NCBI GenBank assembly: GCA_002179805.1 | Contig: NAVB01000367.1 | Coordinates: 1-18,379, forward strand | DNA from: Acanthamoeba lenticulata | Taxonomy: Eukaryota; Discosea; Longamoebia; Acanthamoebidae | Direction: 5' to 3' | DNA: 18,379 nt | Position numbers and translations under genes: made by a program | Shown: one piece after another, positions 1 to 9,662 of the stretch | Position numbering within the stretch: position 1 is the stretch's first letter | Layout: each line of letters begins with the position of its first letter | Notes under the pieces: model-generated | Seen by the model: the letters and a program-made list of their open reading frames with translations, nothing else | Told to the model about the DNA's origin: nothing | The model's database searches: none

Positions 1-283
1 TTGGTCCTGGTGCGCTGCATGGCTCACGCGGCGGACCTCAGTGCGGTTGCCGGAGCTCGTGGCTGAGGTGGGCATAGACGATGAAGGACGGCAGTACATC
101 AAGGAGAAGGCCGAGGCCATCCTCCAGTACGCCATCTTCTCTCCTCCTGTGCTGTGATGATCATCACCATCATCAGCTGAGCATGGCCATCTCTCTAGGT
201 ACATGACGGACAATAGGAAGGAACTGTTCCTCAAAGAATACGAGAGCGCCTCGCCGGTCTACAAGCGCCTTGCTCATGGTTGA
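1..283 (+). CDS. 3' end of an unrecognised gene (partial)
   Basis: An open frame enters from the left edge (frame 2) and reads through LPELVAEVGIDDEGRQYIKE and AEAILQYAIFS. A 45-nt intron at 154-198 (GTGATG...CTCTAG) removes an in-frame stop and joins, in phase 2, to an exon reading YMTDNRKELFLKEYE and ending KRLAHG with TGA at 281-283. An earlier acceptor near position 40 is possible, so the leftmost bases may be intron. The tail is charged and helical. I do not recognise the family. Only the C-terminal 70-90 residues are visible, so no function is offered. The following 220 bases to the next stop codon look non-coding, with an A-rich stretch at 355-390. Confidence 0.45.
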
Positions 284-503
284 TGTTCATCAAGCCAACA
301 ACAGCATAAACAACGTGAGCGTGAAGAGCGCGGAAATGCAGTTTTTTAATTCTTCAAAAAGGAGAGATAAAAAGAAAAAGAAAGCAACATCATGATCATT
401 CGCTCTCTCTCGCCAAAGTCAGAAGCCCAGGGCGCGGACGGATATCTATCCATCACCATCGGGAGCCACACACGCTGCTGGAGCTTGGAGAGTGGGCTTC
501 TAT

Positions 504-947
504 TTAGAAGAAGGAGAAGGGGGCGAGGCTCGAGCCGGCCGAGGTGTCGTAGTCGTAGTCGATGTAGGCCACGGGGGTGACGGTGGGCAGCATGGTGGGG
601 ACGACAGTGGGCACGAGGGTGACCATCACGGTGGGCTGAGCCTGTGTTATGTTGTGTCGCATGTGCACGTTAATGGGTCAGGACAACGGTCCGCAGATCA
701 TCATCATCATCATCATGATTGGGGATGAAAGAGAGGGCAAGCGTACCCGGTTGAGGCCGGCCGAGGCGGTCTTGGTGATGGTCGTGGTGGTGGAGATGCC
801 GGTCACCTGCGAGGTGGAGACCGAAGTGCCCACGCTGGAGGAGGAAGAAGCAGAGGCCGAACCCACGATGGCGCCGTTGTTGATGGTGTTGCCAAAGGCA
901 AGAGTGAGACCGAGGAGGAGGATGGCGACGACGGCGACGAAGTTCAT
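504..947 (-). CDS. Small secreted Ser/Thr-rich protein
   Basis: Two exons, complement(join(504..641,747..947)), joined in phase 0 across a 105-nt intron (GTACGC...ACACAG), give a 112-residue protein. Residues 1-19 (MNFVAVVAILLLGLTLAFG) form a clear signal peptide: a hydrophobic core ending in small residues. The mature part is low-complexity: a Ser run, then Thr-rich stretches (STTTTITKT), then a Val/Pro/Thr-rich part (PTVVPTMLPTVTPV) and a Tyr/Asp patch (YIDYDYD) before a short hydrophobic end. Such sequence suggests a heavily O-glycosylated surface or secreted protein. No enzyme motif is visible. The end SSLAPFSFF is weakly hydrophobic and could be a poor GPI signal, but it is short. The family is not recognised. 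The exon structure is well supported by the frame, the signal peptide and the upstream TATA-like box. Confidence 0.65.
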
Positions 948-1065
948 GTTGCTGCTGATGAGAGGTGGAGGTAGTTAAAGGAGGAGTTGGCCGACTGGAG
1001 AGTGAGTAGAGTGCCTTGTGTTGGAGAAGGAGCTGATGGTGGTGAGTAATGGCGGTGCTTGAGGT

Positions 1066-1078
1066 CCTTATTTAAAGC
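1066..1078 (-). promoter_or_regulatory. TATA-like box of the secreted-protein gene
   Basis: The minus strand reads GCTTTAAATAAGG here, a good TATA-type element in a GC-rich setting, about 120 bases upstream of the ATG at 947. The distance allows a 5' UTR of roughly 90 bases. This is a motif match only. Confidence 0.45.
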
Positions 1079-1618
1079 TCCAGGAGTGGTGGCCTTCGCC
1101 AGCTCTGTTCGCACCGGTGGTCGCCACGACCCGGCACAAAACTTGGCGAAATTCGCCGCAAAATACGGCCATTCTTGAATTCCACCAATTGAGCGCTTTT
1201 CGCTCGCTTCCATCCCTGTTCTGCCGCATTCGCTACCGGGGTCAGCCGCCCCTTCTATGGATCGTAGGCGTCCTCCTGAACACTCTCATCAGACCAGCAG
1301 TTCGGCTGAAAAGAAGGCGTTCATCTTCATCTTCGCACTCCCTTCCTGCCAGAATTTACAAGCTCCCTGTGGCATCGACCTGGCTGGTGACGTTCGCTGG
1401 GGTCTACCCCGTTGTGAACAGCTAGACCAACTTTTATTTTGATTTTAAAATCAAACATATTGCCCAGAAGCTTGTGATTTCTCCGCTGCGTTGTTGAAGT
1501 GAACAGGCAAGTGGACGAGAGGGAGTACGTCAACTTCATCGCACTTCTGAGGCACGGACTTCAAAGAAGATATTGTTGTGAACAGTTCACTTTATTCCAA
1601 GCAGGGTACTGGTTGGGG
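1079..1618. other. Intergenic stretch, no supported gene
   Basis: Between the upstream side of the secreted-protein gene and the 3' end of the next minus-strand gene I find no open frame with convincing splice sites or protein-like composition. Its one notable element is an AT-rich palindrome at 1438-1455. The plus-strand frame over 1117-1425 is Arg/Ser/Leu-rich and looks like random GC-rich sequence. Confidence 0.5.
1438..1455. repeat. 18-bp perfect AT-rich palindrome
   Basis: The sequence TTTGATTTTAAAATCAAA equals its own reverse complement. It lies about 165 bases beyond the stop codon of the downstream minus-strand gene, so it may be a transcription-end hairpin or a protein-binding site. 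Either role is a guess. Confidence 0.6.
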
Positions 1619-2136
1619 TTAGTCTTCAGCGTTGAGGGGCTTGCGCATGAGCCGCGGCGCTCCCGTTGTGGAATCTCGCACCGTCTGCACACACACACAC
1701 ACACGTGGTGGACGTTCAGAAGCCTGAGCGAAGGAGAGAAAGGGAGGGACTTGTACCTCGAGCTGCGTCTTGTTCGAGTCTTCATTGGGGTGCTGAATGT
1801 AGTGATCGATGTCAGTTGAGGCGATGTTGTGGTACTTGTGATGGCCCGAGCCTATGCCCGTGTCCGGCAGGTCGGTCTTGCGTTCTGGAAGCAGCCCCGC
1901 AGGGTTTCATGTTTCAGCTCGCTTGGCAGAACGAAGAGGTGACGGCGAGGAGAATGCATACCCGACAAGAGGGGCATGTGGAAGGGCGGGTTCTCTTGCT
2001 CTTCTTCGAGGAGAGTGTCGGTAAGGTCGTCTCCCGTGAGGCGCACGCCGCTCACGTGGTCCTGACGGTCTAACACTCTACGATTGTCCTCATACCGAGC
2101 GGCCAAGGGCTTGCTACGTTCCTTGCTCTCGTCCAT
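1619..2136 (-). CDS. Unrecognised conserved-looking 122-residue protein
   Basis: Three exons, complement(join(1619..1684,1757..1884,1962..2136)), with introns GTATGC...TTCCAG (phase 1) and GTACAA...GTGCAG (phase 0, ending in a GT/CA microsatellite), give 122 residues. The protein is hydrophilic and charged. It begins MDESKERSKPLAARYEDNRR, has an acidic middle (LLEEEQENP), a His-rich part (GIGSGHHKYHN), and ends TTGAPRLMRKPLNAED. The evenly charged, well-ordered C-terminus suggests a real soluble or nuclear protein, but I cannot name a family. The start is taken at 2136. An upstream frame continues through an Arg-rich run encoded by repeated AGA codons, and a different frame carries MIMPGVKLTIK near 2286, but no phase-matched splice links that to this gene. 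It is divergent from the DUF4385 gene, sharing a 270-base upstream region. Confidence 0.55.
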
Positions 2137-2406
2137 GGTTCTACTTCTTCTTCTTCTTTTTCTTGGGCTGGGCCGAGACCTGTCGGGCGTCGATGTCTTC
2201 CCCTCGTCGTGAAATCCTGGTGAAAACCTGGAGGCGAAAGCTGGCGATTTCTGGTGGACTTGATGGTCAGCTTGACCCCAGGCATGATCATGGCGTCGGT
2301 GAAGCGCAAGAGAGCGCGGACTAACGAAGCAAGTTTGTCTGCGAGTGCATGCATGTTTGCTTGTAGGCAACGCCGCCCTGTTCAACTCTTACGTCCATTC
2401 AGCATC

Positions 2407-3215
2407 ATGAAGAGGAAGCACTCCACCAGCCCAGTGACAACCCTAGACGTTGACGATAAAACTCAAGCAGAGAAGAAACAAAAGACAAACAAGAAGCCTT
2501 CTTCTTTGAAAAGAAGTCAAAGCAAGACCGCCAATGATGGTTTCGACTATTCACTCGACTTCAAGTCCATCAACATGCGCGAGCATCCCGAGCTGTACCG
2601 AGTAGGCAAGGGCGAGCAGGGCGTACTGTCTGTGGAGCCCTACAAGTCGGAGATCCTCCCGCACTGGCGCTTCCGCACGCCAACGATCGCCGCGGCCAGT
2701 GCCGACACCATCCTCGACCTCTACAACAGCTACAAGCAGCAAGGCGACTTCATCGGTGCGCACAAGTCCATTTAAAAAATCTTCTGCTGTGGCTAAACTC
2801 TTGCGTGCAGGGATGGACATGAGCAGGAAGTTCCTGCAGATGGGCTACACCAGGTCTCGGCGCTACGCCAATCATCGCAGTGGCCGCAAGTACTCGTCTC
2901 AGGACAAGCCAGGTACCGCATTGCATTGAAGATGTGTTGTTTGAATCTATGCTGAGCTGCCGGACTGAATCAACGACAGACAGCAAGATGACGGAACAAG
3001 AGAAAAAAGAGATCATGACCGGCTCGGTTTTCAAGGACGAACGGAACAGGAGGCATCAGATAAAGACCAAGACCAAGGAGGTGCTGCCCGTTGACCACGA
3101 TCCCGAGAAGGCCAAGAGCGCGCAAGAATTTCTCCAACGACTCAACGTGGTCAAGGCTGACGCCGATTACGCGCACATGAAAGAGGAGCACAAGCGAAGG
3201 TATGAACGGCGATGA
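2407..3215 (+). CDS. DUF4385 family protein
   Basis: Exons 2407..2755, 2811..2912 and 2980..3215, with introns of 55 and 67 nt (both phase 1), give 228 residues. After a basic, low-complexity N-terminus (about 55 residues, rich in Lys and Ser, possibly a nuclear signal), the core reads FDYSLDFKSINMREHPELYR, then GEQGVLSVEPYKSEILPHWR and DMSRKFLQMGYTRSRRYANH. These are recognisable family signatures of DUF4385, small proteins of unknown function found in eukaryotes, bacteria and large DNA viruses. The C-terminus carries DPEKAKSAQEFLQRL and ends in a charged helix (HMKEEHKRRYERR), also typical. The start at 2407 is the first Met after an upstream stretch with no family similarity. The function of the family is not established, so none is given. 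Confidence 0.85.
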
Positions 3216-3423
3216 CGGAGGACAAAGAACTCTCCTTTGGCACTCGGCAGCTATTCGCGAAACGGAGCATTAGTTGAGCCGAACCAACAGGATTTATCAT
3301 TTCTAAATACACCGGTTGGTTCCGGCACCTTATCGATATTGTTCCGAAGAGCAGATAACTTGGCAGCTCGCCTCTTGGCACAACAAACAACCACCCATAC
3401 TCGACACACAGCATACACACAGC

Positions 3424-5611
3424 ATGCTACTTCCACTGTTGGTTGGCGTGGCGGCAGTGCTCGTGCTCGCCTTCATCAAATGGCGCGTGGACCTCAAGGT
3501 GCGTAATTTTGTGCTCAAATTAGAAGATTTCAAACGATCGTTTGAAGATTCCACTCTTGGGGTGTGCAGAAGAGGACCGCGCCTGGGCCGGTTGGTGTGC
3601 CCATCTTCTACAACTTGCCTCAGGCCGTGTACCACAACGAGCAGTTCTACGACTGGGTCATGGACATGACTATGAAGGTAGGGAAAGCAACTTTCCTCTA
3701 CTCTCTCTCTGTCGCTTGAGCTCATGTGTTGGGACGCGCAGTACGGGAAGATTTGGATGTTCAACATCCCCGGCAAGGCACCCGACTACGTGCTCATCGA
3801 CCCCGCGGCGGTCAACCACGTCCTCAAGGCCAACTTCTACAACTATGAGAAGGGCCCCGACTTCAGGGAGAAGTTCCTACCGCTGCTTGGTGACGGCATC
3901 TTCAACACCAACGGCGACAACTGGAAGCAGCAAAGGCATGTGCCCTACGACAACCAGTTTCTTCTTCATCTTGTTCTCTTCTTCTTCTTCTTCTTCTTTG
4001 CTGACGTGCGGTTGTTGTGGAACAGACAAATAGCGAGCCACCTCTTCAAGGTGCGCGAGCTGCGCGCGATGGCGCCCATCTTCGTCCAGCACGGCCAGGA
4101 GGTGGTGCAGATCCTCAAGGAGCACGAGGGCCAGGCCCTCGACGTCCAGGAGCTCTTTTGTCGCGCCACGCTCGATTCTATCGGCGGTACGTCCAGCGGT
4201 CACACGGTGCTGTCGCCATCCATGATGGGACCACCTGCCTGACGACCGTCTCATTGCAGAAATCGCGTTTGGCAAGGCCATCGGCTCGCTCAAGAAGCCC
4301 GTGAGCTTCTCCCGGGCCTTTAACACAGCCACGCTCGCCTCTGACTGCCGCTTCCGCTACCCTTGGTATCGCGTACGTTTCTCACATTCTTTGGGCAATA
4401 TTTTTATTCAAATATATATTTTATTACAATCACGTATTTATAATTCGTGATTTTGTTGCAGTGGACGCCTTGGTCGGAGATGGAGCGCAAGCTTCGCTCG
4501 GCGGTGCATGATTTGGACACCTTTGCGCAGGAGATCATCGACGAACGCAGACAGAAGGTGGACGACGCGTCAGCGCCCGAGCGGATCGATCTGCTCTCCC
4601 GCTGCCTGGGCCAGTCGGACGACGACGGCCAGCCCTTGAGCGACAAGTACCTGCGCGACATCATCATGAACTTCATGTACTTCCCCTTCAATTATTTTTT
4701 ACATTCTTTATTTTATTCTATTTTGAAATTATTATTTTGTTTGGAATTATTATTACTTTATTGATAACATTAAATTGCTAACATGGCTTGGGGCGTGGTG
4801 TGCTGTACAGCATCGCGGGCCGTGACACGACGGCGCAAACGCTGACGTGGATGTTCTACCTGCTGTCGCAGAATCCCAACGTGCAGCGCCAGCTGGCCGA
4901 GGAGGTCCGAAGCGAGCTGCGAGGCCAGCTGCCCACCTACGACAACGTGCAGCAGCTCAAGCTCCTGGAGCGCGTGATGGACGAGACCCTCCGGCTCTAC
5001 CCGCCTGTGCCGGTCGACGGTAAGACGGCCGTCGCGGACGACGTTCTGCCTGACGGCACTGTCATTCCCGCAGGGGTACGTCATCACCTTCTTCTTCTTC
5101 TTCTTCTTCTTCAGCGTTTTCCTTCATCGTTGTTGTCATCGGCTCATCACATGTTGTTGTTCGCTGGTGTTGTACAACAGAGTGACGTGGCGTACTGCCC
5201 GTGGGTGCTCGGCCGCCACCCGGACTTCTGGGACGAACCGCTCAAGTTCAAGCCCGATCGCTGGCTCGGCAGCGAGCACAACGGCGGGAAGCCCGTCCCC
5301 GTGGTGGGCACCCTCCCCTTCATCCCCTTCAACTACGGCCCCCGCGCGTGTCTCGGCATCCGCATGGTATGTAGCTCCCCTGTGTCGACAAAAGCGAGAA
5401 AAAGAACGAAAGCGGAGACACCAAGACTGACGGGTCGCGAACGTGGGGGCGACAGGCCTACCTGGAGGTCAAGGTGATAGCGAGCCTCATCCTGCAGCAT
5501 CTCACGCTTACCCTGGTGCCGGGCCACGATGTCTCCTACCAGCCTGCCGTCACGATCTCAGCTCGCCATGGCATGATGATGATTCCCTCTCTTGTGCGCT
5601 CACAGGCGTAG
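3424..5611 (+). CDS. Cytochrome P450 (CYP86/CYP704-like)
   Basis: Nine exons (3424..3498, 3570..3677, 3742..3935, 4026..4186, 4260..4372, 4462..4676, 4811..5075, 5181..5366, 5456..5611) give 490 residues, the normal length for a microsomal P450. Residues 1-18 form a hydrophobic ER anchor followed by a basic stop (FIKWRVDLK). The C-helix region reads GDNWKQQR. The I-helix oxygen-activation motif is AGRDTTA (291-297). The K-helix ExxR is E347-R350 (ETLRLYPPVPVDGK). The heme-binding loop is FNYGPRACLG (427-436), with Cys434 as the iron ligand. AGRDTT and the VPVDGK...LPDGT stretch resemble plant and fungal fatty-acid omega-hydroxylases (CYP86, CYP704, CYP52), so a long-chain fatty acid or related lipid substrate is the best inference. 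A reductase partner is expected elsewhere in the genome. No residue essential for catalysis is missing. One intron has a GC donor, and two carry CTT repeats. Confidence 0.92.
3936..4025 (+). other. GC-AG intron in the P450 gene
   Basis: The family alignment requires WKQQR to continue directly into IASHLF. The only phase-2 border giving this uses a GC donor (CAAAG|GCATGT) and the acceptor GGAACAG. A GT donor a few bases downstream would put the next exon out of frame. The intron is 90 nt and holds a CTT-rich tract at about 3979-3999. Confidence 0.75.
5088..5112 (+). repeat. CTT microsatellite in P450 intron 7
   Basis: About eight CTT units lie just inside the intron at 5076-5180. The tract ends in TTCAG, which could mimic an acceptor, but the exon continuing ...SDVAYCPWVLG requires the AG at 5179-5180. 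Confidence 0.7.
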
Positions 5612-5858
5612 CCTTCTGCATGTTCATGTACAGCAACCAAGCAAACATGCATTCTTGTCATTCTCGAATTTCCTTTTCGAACGCTTTTCTCTTGATTTAT
5701 CTACCATTTCCGCAGAAACTTGCGTCTGCGTAACAAACGCGCTTGTTGTGGCTACCCATAAAGCGCCGTCGAAGTCTCTACCGCACACGCACCCCTGTGG
5801 GGCATACACCTCTCCCGCAAGCGGACCGGTTGAAGTGCGTGGTCAGGTTTGTGCCAAG

Positions 5859-8800
5859 ATGGAGAAGGAGGCGAAGGAAATGGAGGACAATCAGACGCAG
5901 GCAGACGACGCGTCAGCACAACTTATGGAAGAAGAGGAGGCGTCGCCTTTCTTACTCGAAGGGGCATTGTGGGAAAACCTGGATGAGGTGCGACAGATTC
6001 ATTTCAAGATCGAAAATCCGATTTGTTTCAACTTGGCATCTTGTTGTGTTAATCTCAAGCTCCTCAACATGTTATGGTGCAGGGTCTGCAAGCGGCAATA
6101 CAACCCTTCATGCCTGCAGCCAATGCACCTTTTCCCTCTGCACCCTCGTCTTCCTCGACTTCGACCTCTACAACTACAACTTCATCTTCTTCCTCTGCAC
6201 GAAACATCTTGGACGAATCTGCGCGCCAACAACGTCGACCGCGACATGGAACTCGGCTTGTGCACCCTTTGCTCCCGCCTGAGGCCTTCCCGCTTCGCCC
6301 GTCTCCGCCTCCCGTTGCAGCCGCAGGCGCACCGCACGAGGTAGCGCGTGGAACAGAGGTAGACGACGAGGTGGATGATGACGAGCTCTGGGACGACGCG
6401 GCCTTTGAGGCGCTGGACGAACTGGAGCGCCGAGAGGCCTTTCACCTGTTGGGCTTGGCCCAGCACGGGCGCGCCTTGACTCGACATCGCTCTCGTCAGC
6501 CGCGCGACGATCCCCCGAGCCCGACTCTGACCCGCTACTTCCAGGCTAAGCGGGTACTTTTGTCCTCATGTTGTTCATGTTCCTGCTTCTTCTTCTGCTT
6601 CTTCTCTTCACCGTGCTCGTTCTTCAATGCCAGGCAGGAGTCAAGACCGAAGGTGACGCCTTGCGGCGCAAGGACCACCAGCAGGAACACCAGCAGGACT
6701 GGTGGCGTGAGCAGCTCAAGGAGCGCGACTGGACCACGGAGCTCGTTCAGATCCTCCTCGACCCAACACTCTCCGCGGTTCAGGTGCTTCACCATCCTCG
6801 CCATCCTCATCCTCATCACCGCCACGGCGTGATCTTCACAGTGGGCTAATGGGTTTTTTCGGCTCTTTTTTGTGTTCGACAGAAAAACCAGCGCATCGAG
6901 CAGCTGCGCGAGCATTTCATCAACACTGCTCGCAACGCGGTAGAGGAGATCTTCACGCAGAAGTCCCGTAATCCGCCGCCGCCGCCTTCTTCTTCCTCCT
7001 TCCTGTACGTCCGCGACGTGACCCCATCTTGCCTCGTCAAGGAAAAAGGCTGACACGTCAGCATTTCTCCTGTACTCTCACGTGCACGAAGAAGGCACCG
7101 CGTGTCATCTTCATCTACAGAGGTGTTTGCCCACAGTGGCATCCGCTTCCAGGAGTTTGCCGCCCGGGCCGACGCCCACGCCTTCATCCGGTGTCGCCAA
7201 GAAGTCCTCAACGCCGGCGTAAATGGCATCCTCCTCCCCCTGGTACGCTCAACCCGCCCTGCCTCGTCTCGGTGGCTTTACACGACGACCGACGGTGATG
7301 GGTTTGACCTGGGATTGGGGGAACATGCGGCGCCAGGCGGCGGTGATCGAGTTCAGGGGCCGGTTCGTGGGCGCGAGTGCGGTCTTCCCGGTGGAGCGCG
7401 TCCTGTCCCTCGGGGGGGCCGACGGCCCGCCGTCCATCACGCAGAGTGACGAGGACCGCCTCACAGCCCGCATCCTCCAGTTGGCCAAGCGTGCGCCTGC
7501 ATTCCTCCCAGCACAGCGCTAAAGTAGCCTCGCACGTCTCACATACACGCACACAATTCAAACACCACATGCTAGAGCTCAACCTGCAGTGCAAGTTCAA
7601 GAAGCTGGTCACGGTCAACGAGTCCAACGTCGTCTTGCGGTCCAAGCCGTGGTCGCTTACGGGCTACAAGCTCCCAGCGGGCAAGAGTGACGTGTACTTG
7701 CTGGGAGACGTGCAGCGCCTGTTCCCGCCCGGCTTCCGCCCGGAGCTGCTCCGGGACCAACCCGTCCCGTTCCGGTACGACTGACCCGCGCACCTGATGG
7801 TGATGTCAGCCGCCACCTTAATCAATGTGAGTGTGTACACCGACACGCAGACCTGAGGCGCTTGGCGGGCGAGCCGGGGAGGACGGTCAGCTGTCGACAA
7901 AATACGTTCAGCCCTTCCGTACAGCGCTCCGGGCCCGAGTGCGGGATTTGGCCACGACGCTCGACACCCTTTGTCGTAGCGGCCATGGTCAGGACCTCGA
8001 AGATATTGACGCGGACGGCGGTGTGCTGTCATCGGCGGCCATCGTGCGGGAGCTCCACGCGGTGGGCGTCGGACTGCGCCACCTGGGCCTCGTCTACGCG
8101 CAGTTGCAGGACGGGCGCGCCCGGCGCGGCGTCATGCGCGAGATGGCCCAGCGTGCCATCAAGTCTCTCGTGCGCGACGTTCTGCGCGGGCTGGGCGCGC
8201 CATCCACGACGCCAGGCCTTTTGTCGACGTCATCGGCAGCGGCCATGGGCGCCGTCAAGGACCTGCTCAACGCCATCTTTGGCAACGGGACAATGCTCCG
8301 CTCGTGGCAGTCTCTGTGGCACGCCCAGGGCGATCTCCAGGCGCGTATTGAGGCCAAGTTCTTTGCTGGCGTCCGCCTCTTCAGCCACCGCAGCGACCTC
8401 GACAACGTTGCCCTCCTGAACAACAACAATAGTGACAAGAATGTCGACGGCAATGCCGTGGACTTGGCCGGCCGGTTGGCGCGGCGGACCGAGAGCGGCA
8501 GTGAGGAGGAGGAAGACGAAGAGGTTGTTCACGGACATCGCAGTGAGGACAACAACGGCAACAGCCCGATGATGCGCGTTGATGACCACGGGCCATCGCC
8601 TTGGGCCCGGCTCTTGGCGTCTCCGCTCGCCCCCGCGTTGGCTCTCCCGACGGAGCCACCGACGCCGACGCCGATGCTGACGCCAACGCCTCTGGCACTG
8701 CCGACATCAACGACAGCCCCAATGCCGTCGATGTTGCCGCCACAGCTTGTGTCGACACCAACGCCGCTGACCATACCATCGTCAGCGGTGGTACCAGGGC

Positions 8801-9624
8801 TGGCTCAGCCGTGGCCGAAGTCGACGTCGCCGGTCGATGCCTCGCTGTGGCAGACGCTGCACTCGAAGCCCAAACGGAAGCAAACCGACGGCCATCGCGA
8901 TGACGATGACGACGAGGACGAAGATGATGATGACCACGTCGACAAGCACGGTGATGATCATGACGGCAGCAAGGATGGTGATGAGGTAGAGGAAGGAACG
9001 GGTGGTCTCGGGCGACGTCGACAGCGTGAGCGACGGGGTTCGATCAAGCGGCGGCGCTTTGAGCTCGCGGCGCTCGAGGAGGCCCTCAACCAGGTCGGCC
9101 AGGACGTCGCCGCCGGTGGCGGCGGCGATGACCAGGACGCCTCGGCCAGACTTGGGCCCATCACCACCACGACAACCACCAGCACGTCGATCACAGCCGC
9201 GCATGGCGGACTCGGCGTCGTCCATGCGGCCGGTGGTAAGGACAAGGGCAAGGAGCGCCTTGACGAGGACCTCGAGCCAAACGCCGCGATTGGAGGCGAC
9301 CTGGGCCTTGGGCCTCTCGGGCTGCAGGCGATTTTGACCGGCGAGACCGACGCCGAAGCCGACGCTGATGACGAGGCTGAGTCCGAAGCCGACGGCAGCA
9401 ATGCCCACGGCGGAGGCGGCGGTGGCGTGGTGCGGAATGTCACCGAGAAAGCCGTCGTAGCGTCGCGAGGCGTGTACTCCCGGCGGCGGCTGTTCGAGTG
9501 GGTCTTTGTGCACGACCGCGCGCAGACCCTCCGCGTGCTGGGCATCGACCTCGTCCGCCTCTTTATGCAGCTCTGCCGCACTCTCGGTACGGCCTTTTCA
9601 GGCTCGCTGGTCGGATGTCCATGA
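5859..9624 (+). CDS. Clu / eIF3-p135-like protein, N-terminal block
   Basis: Exons 5859..5987, 6083..6553, 6634..6783, 6883..6967, 7121..7242, 7337..7490, 7576..7774 and 7851-9586 join in consistent phases; exon 8 stays open to a TGA at 9622-9624. Residues 1-210 are low-complexity: acidic, then Ser/Thr-rich. From about 215 the order matches the Clu (clustered mitochondria/TIF31) domain: a DW..EL start (ERDWTTELVQIL), a helix before FAHSGIRFQEF, then AAVIEFRGRFVGASAVFP, and YLLGDVQRLFPPGF where Clu proteins have their DLLRTFPPD-like stretch. Residues about 450-625 match the following eIF3-p135-like part (VGLRHLGLVYAQL, REMAQRAIKSLVRDVL, LLNAIFGNG). The remainder of exon 8 is Pro/Thr-rich, Asp/Glu/His-rich and basic linker. 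Clu proteins bind nuclear mRNAs for mitochondrial proteins; the usual TPR tail is absent here. The border 6967/7121 is the weakest. A phase-1 intron (9587..9662) can join this to the BTB block, so the TGA may be intronic. Confidence 0.65.
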
Positions 9625-9662
9625 GAATGCATGGGTTCTTGGCTGAAGGACGTCCTTGGCAG

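Noticed and set aside
696..716. Run of CAT triplets that reads as a His run on the plus strand
   Set aside because: It lies in the intron of the minus-strand secreted-protein gene and is a simple ATG/CAT repeat, not a coding His tract.
2276..2290. Minus-strand start MIMPGVKLTIKSTRN, a possible first exon of the 122-residue gene
   Set aside because: No donor/acceptor pair joins it in frame to MDESKER. The reachable frames end quickly in a Lys or Glu run.
3216..3423. Core promoter for the P450 gene
   Set aside because: CTAAATA and TATCGATA occur here, but neither is a convincing TATA box at a fixed distance; not annotated.
7005..7136. Alternative intron with a better donor (GTACGT) in the Clu-like gene
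   Set aside because: It is phase-legal but would delete VFAHS, which fits the Clu domain alignment. The GTAATC donor at 6968 was preferred; certainty is low.
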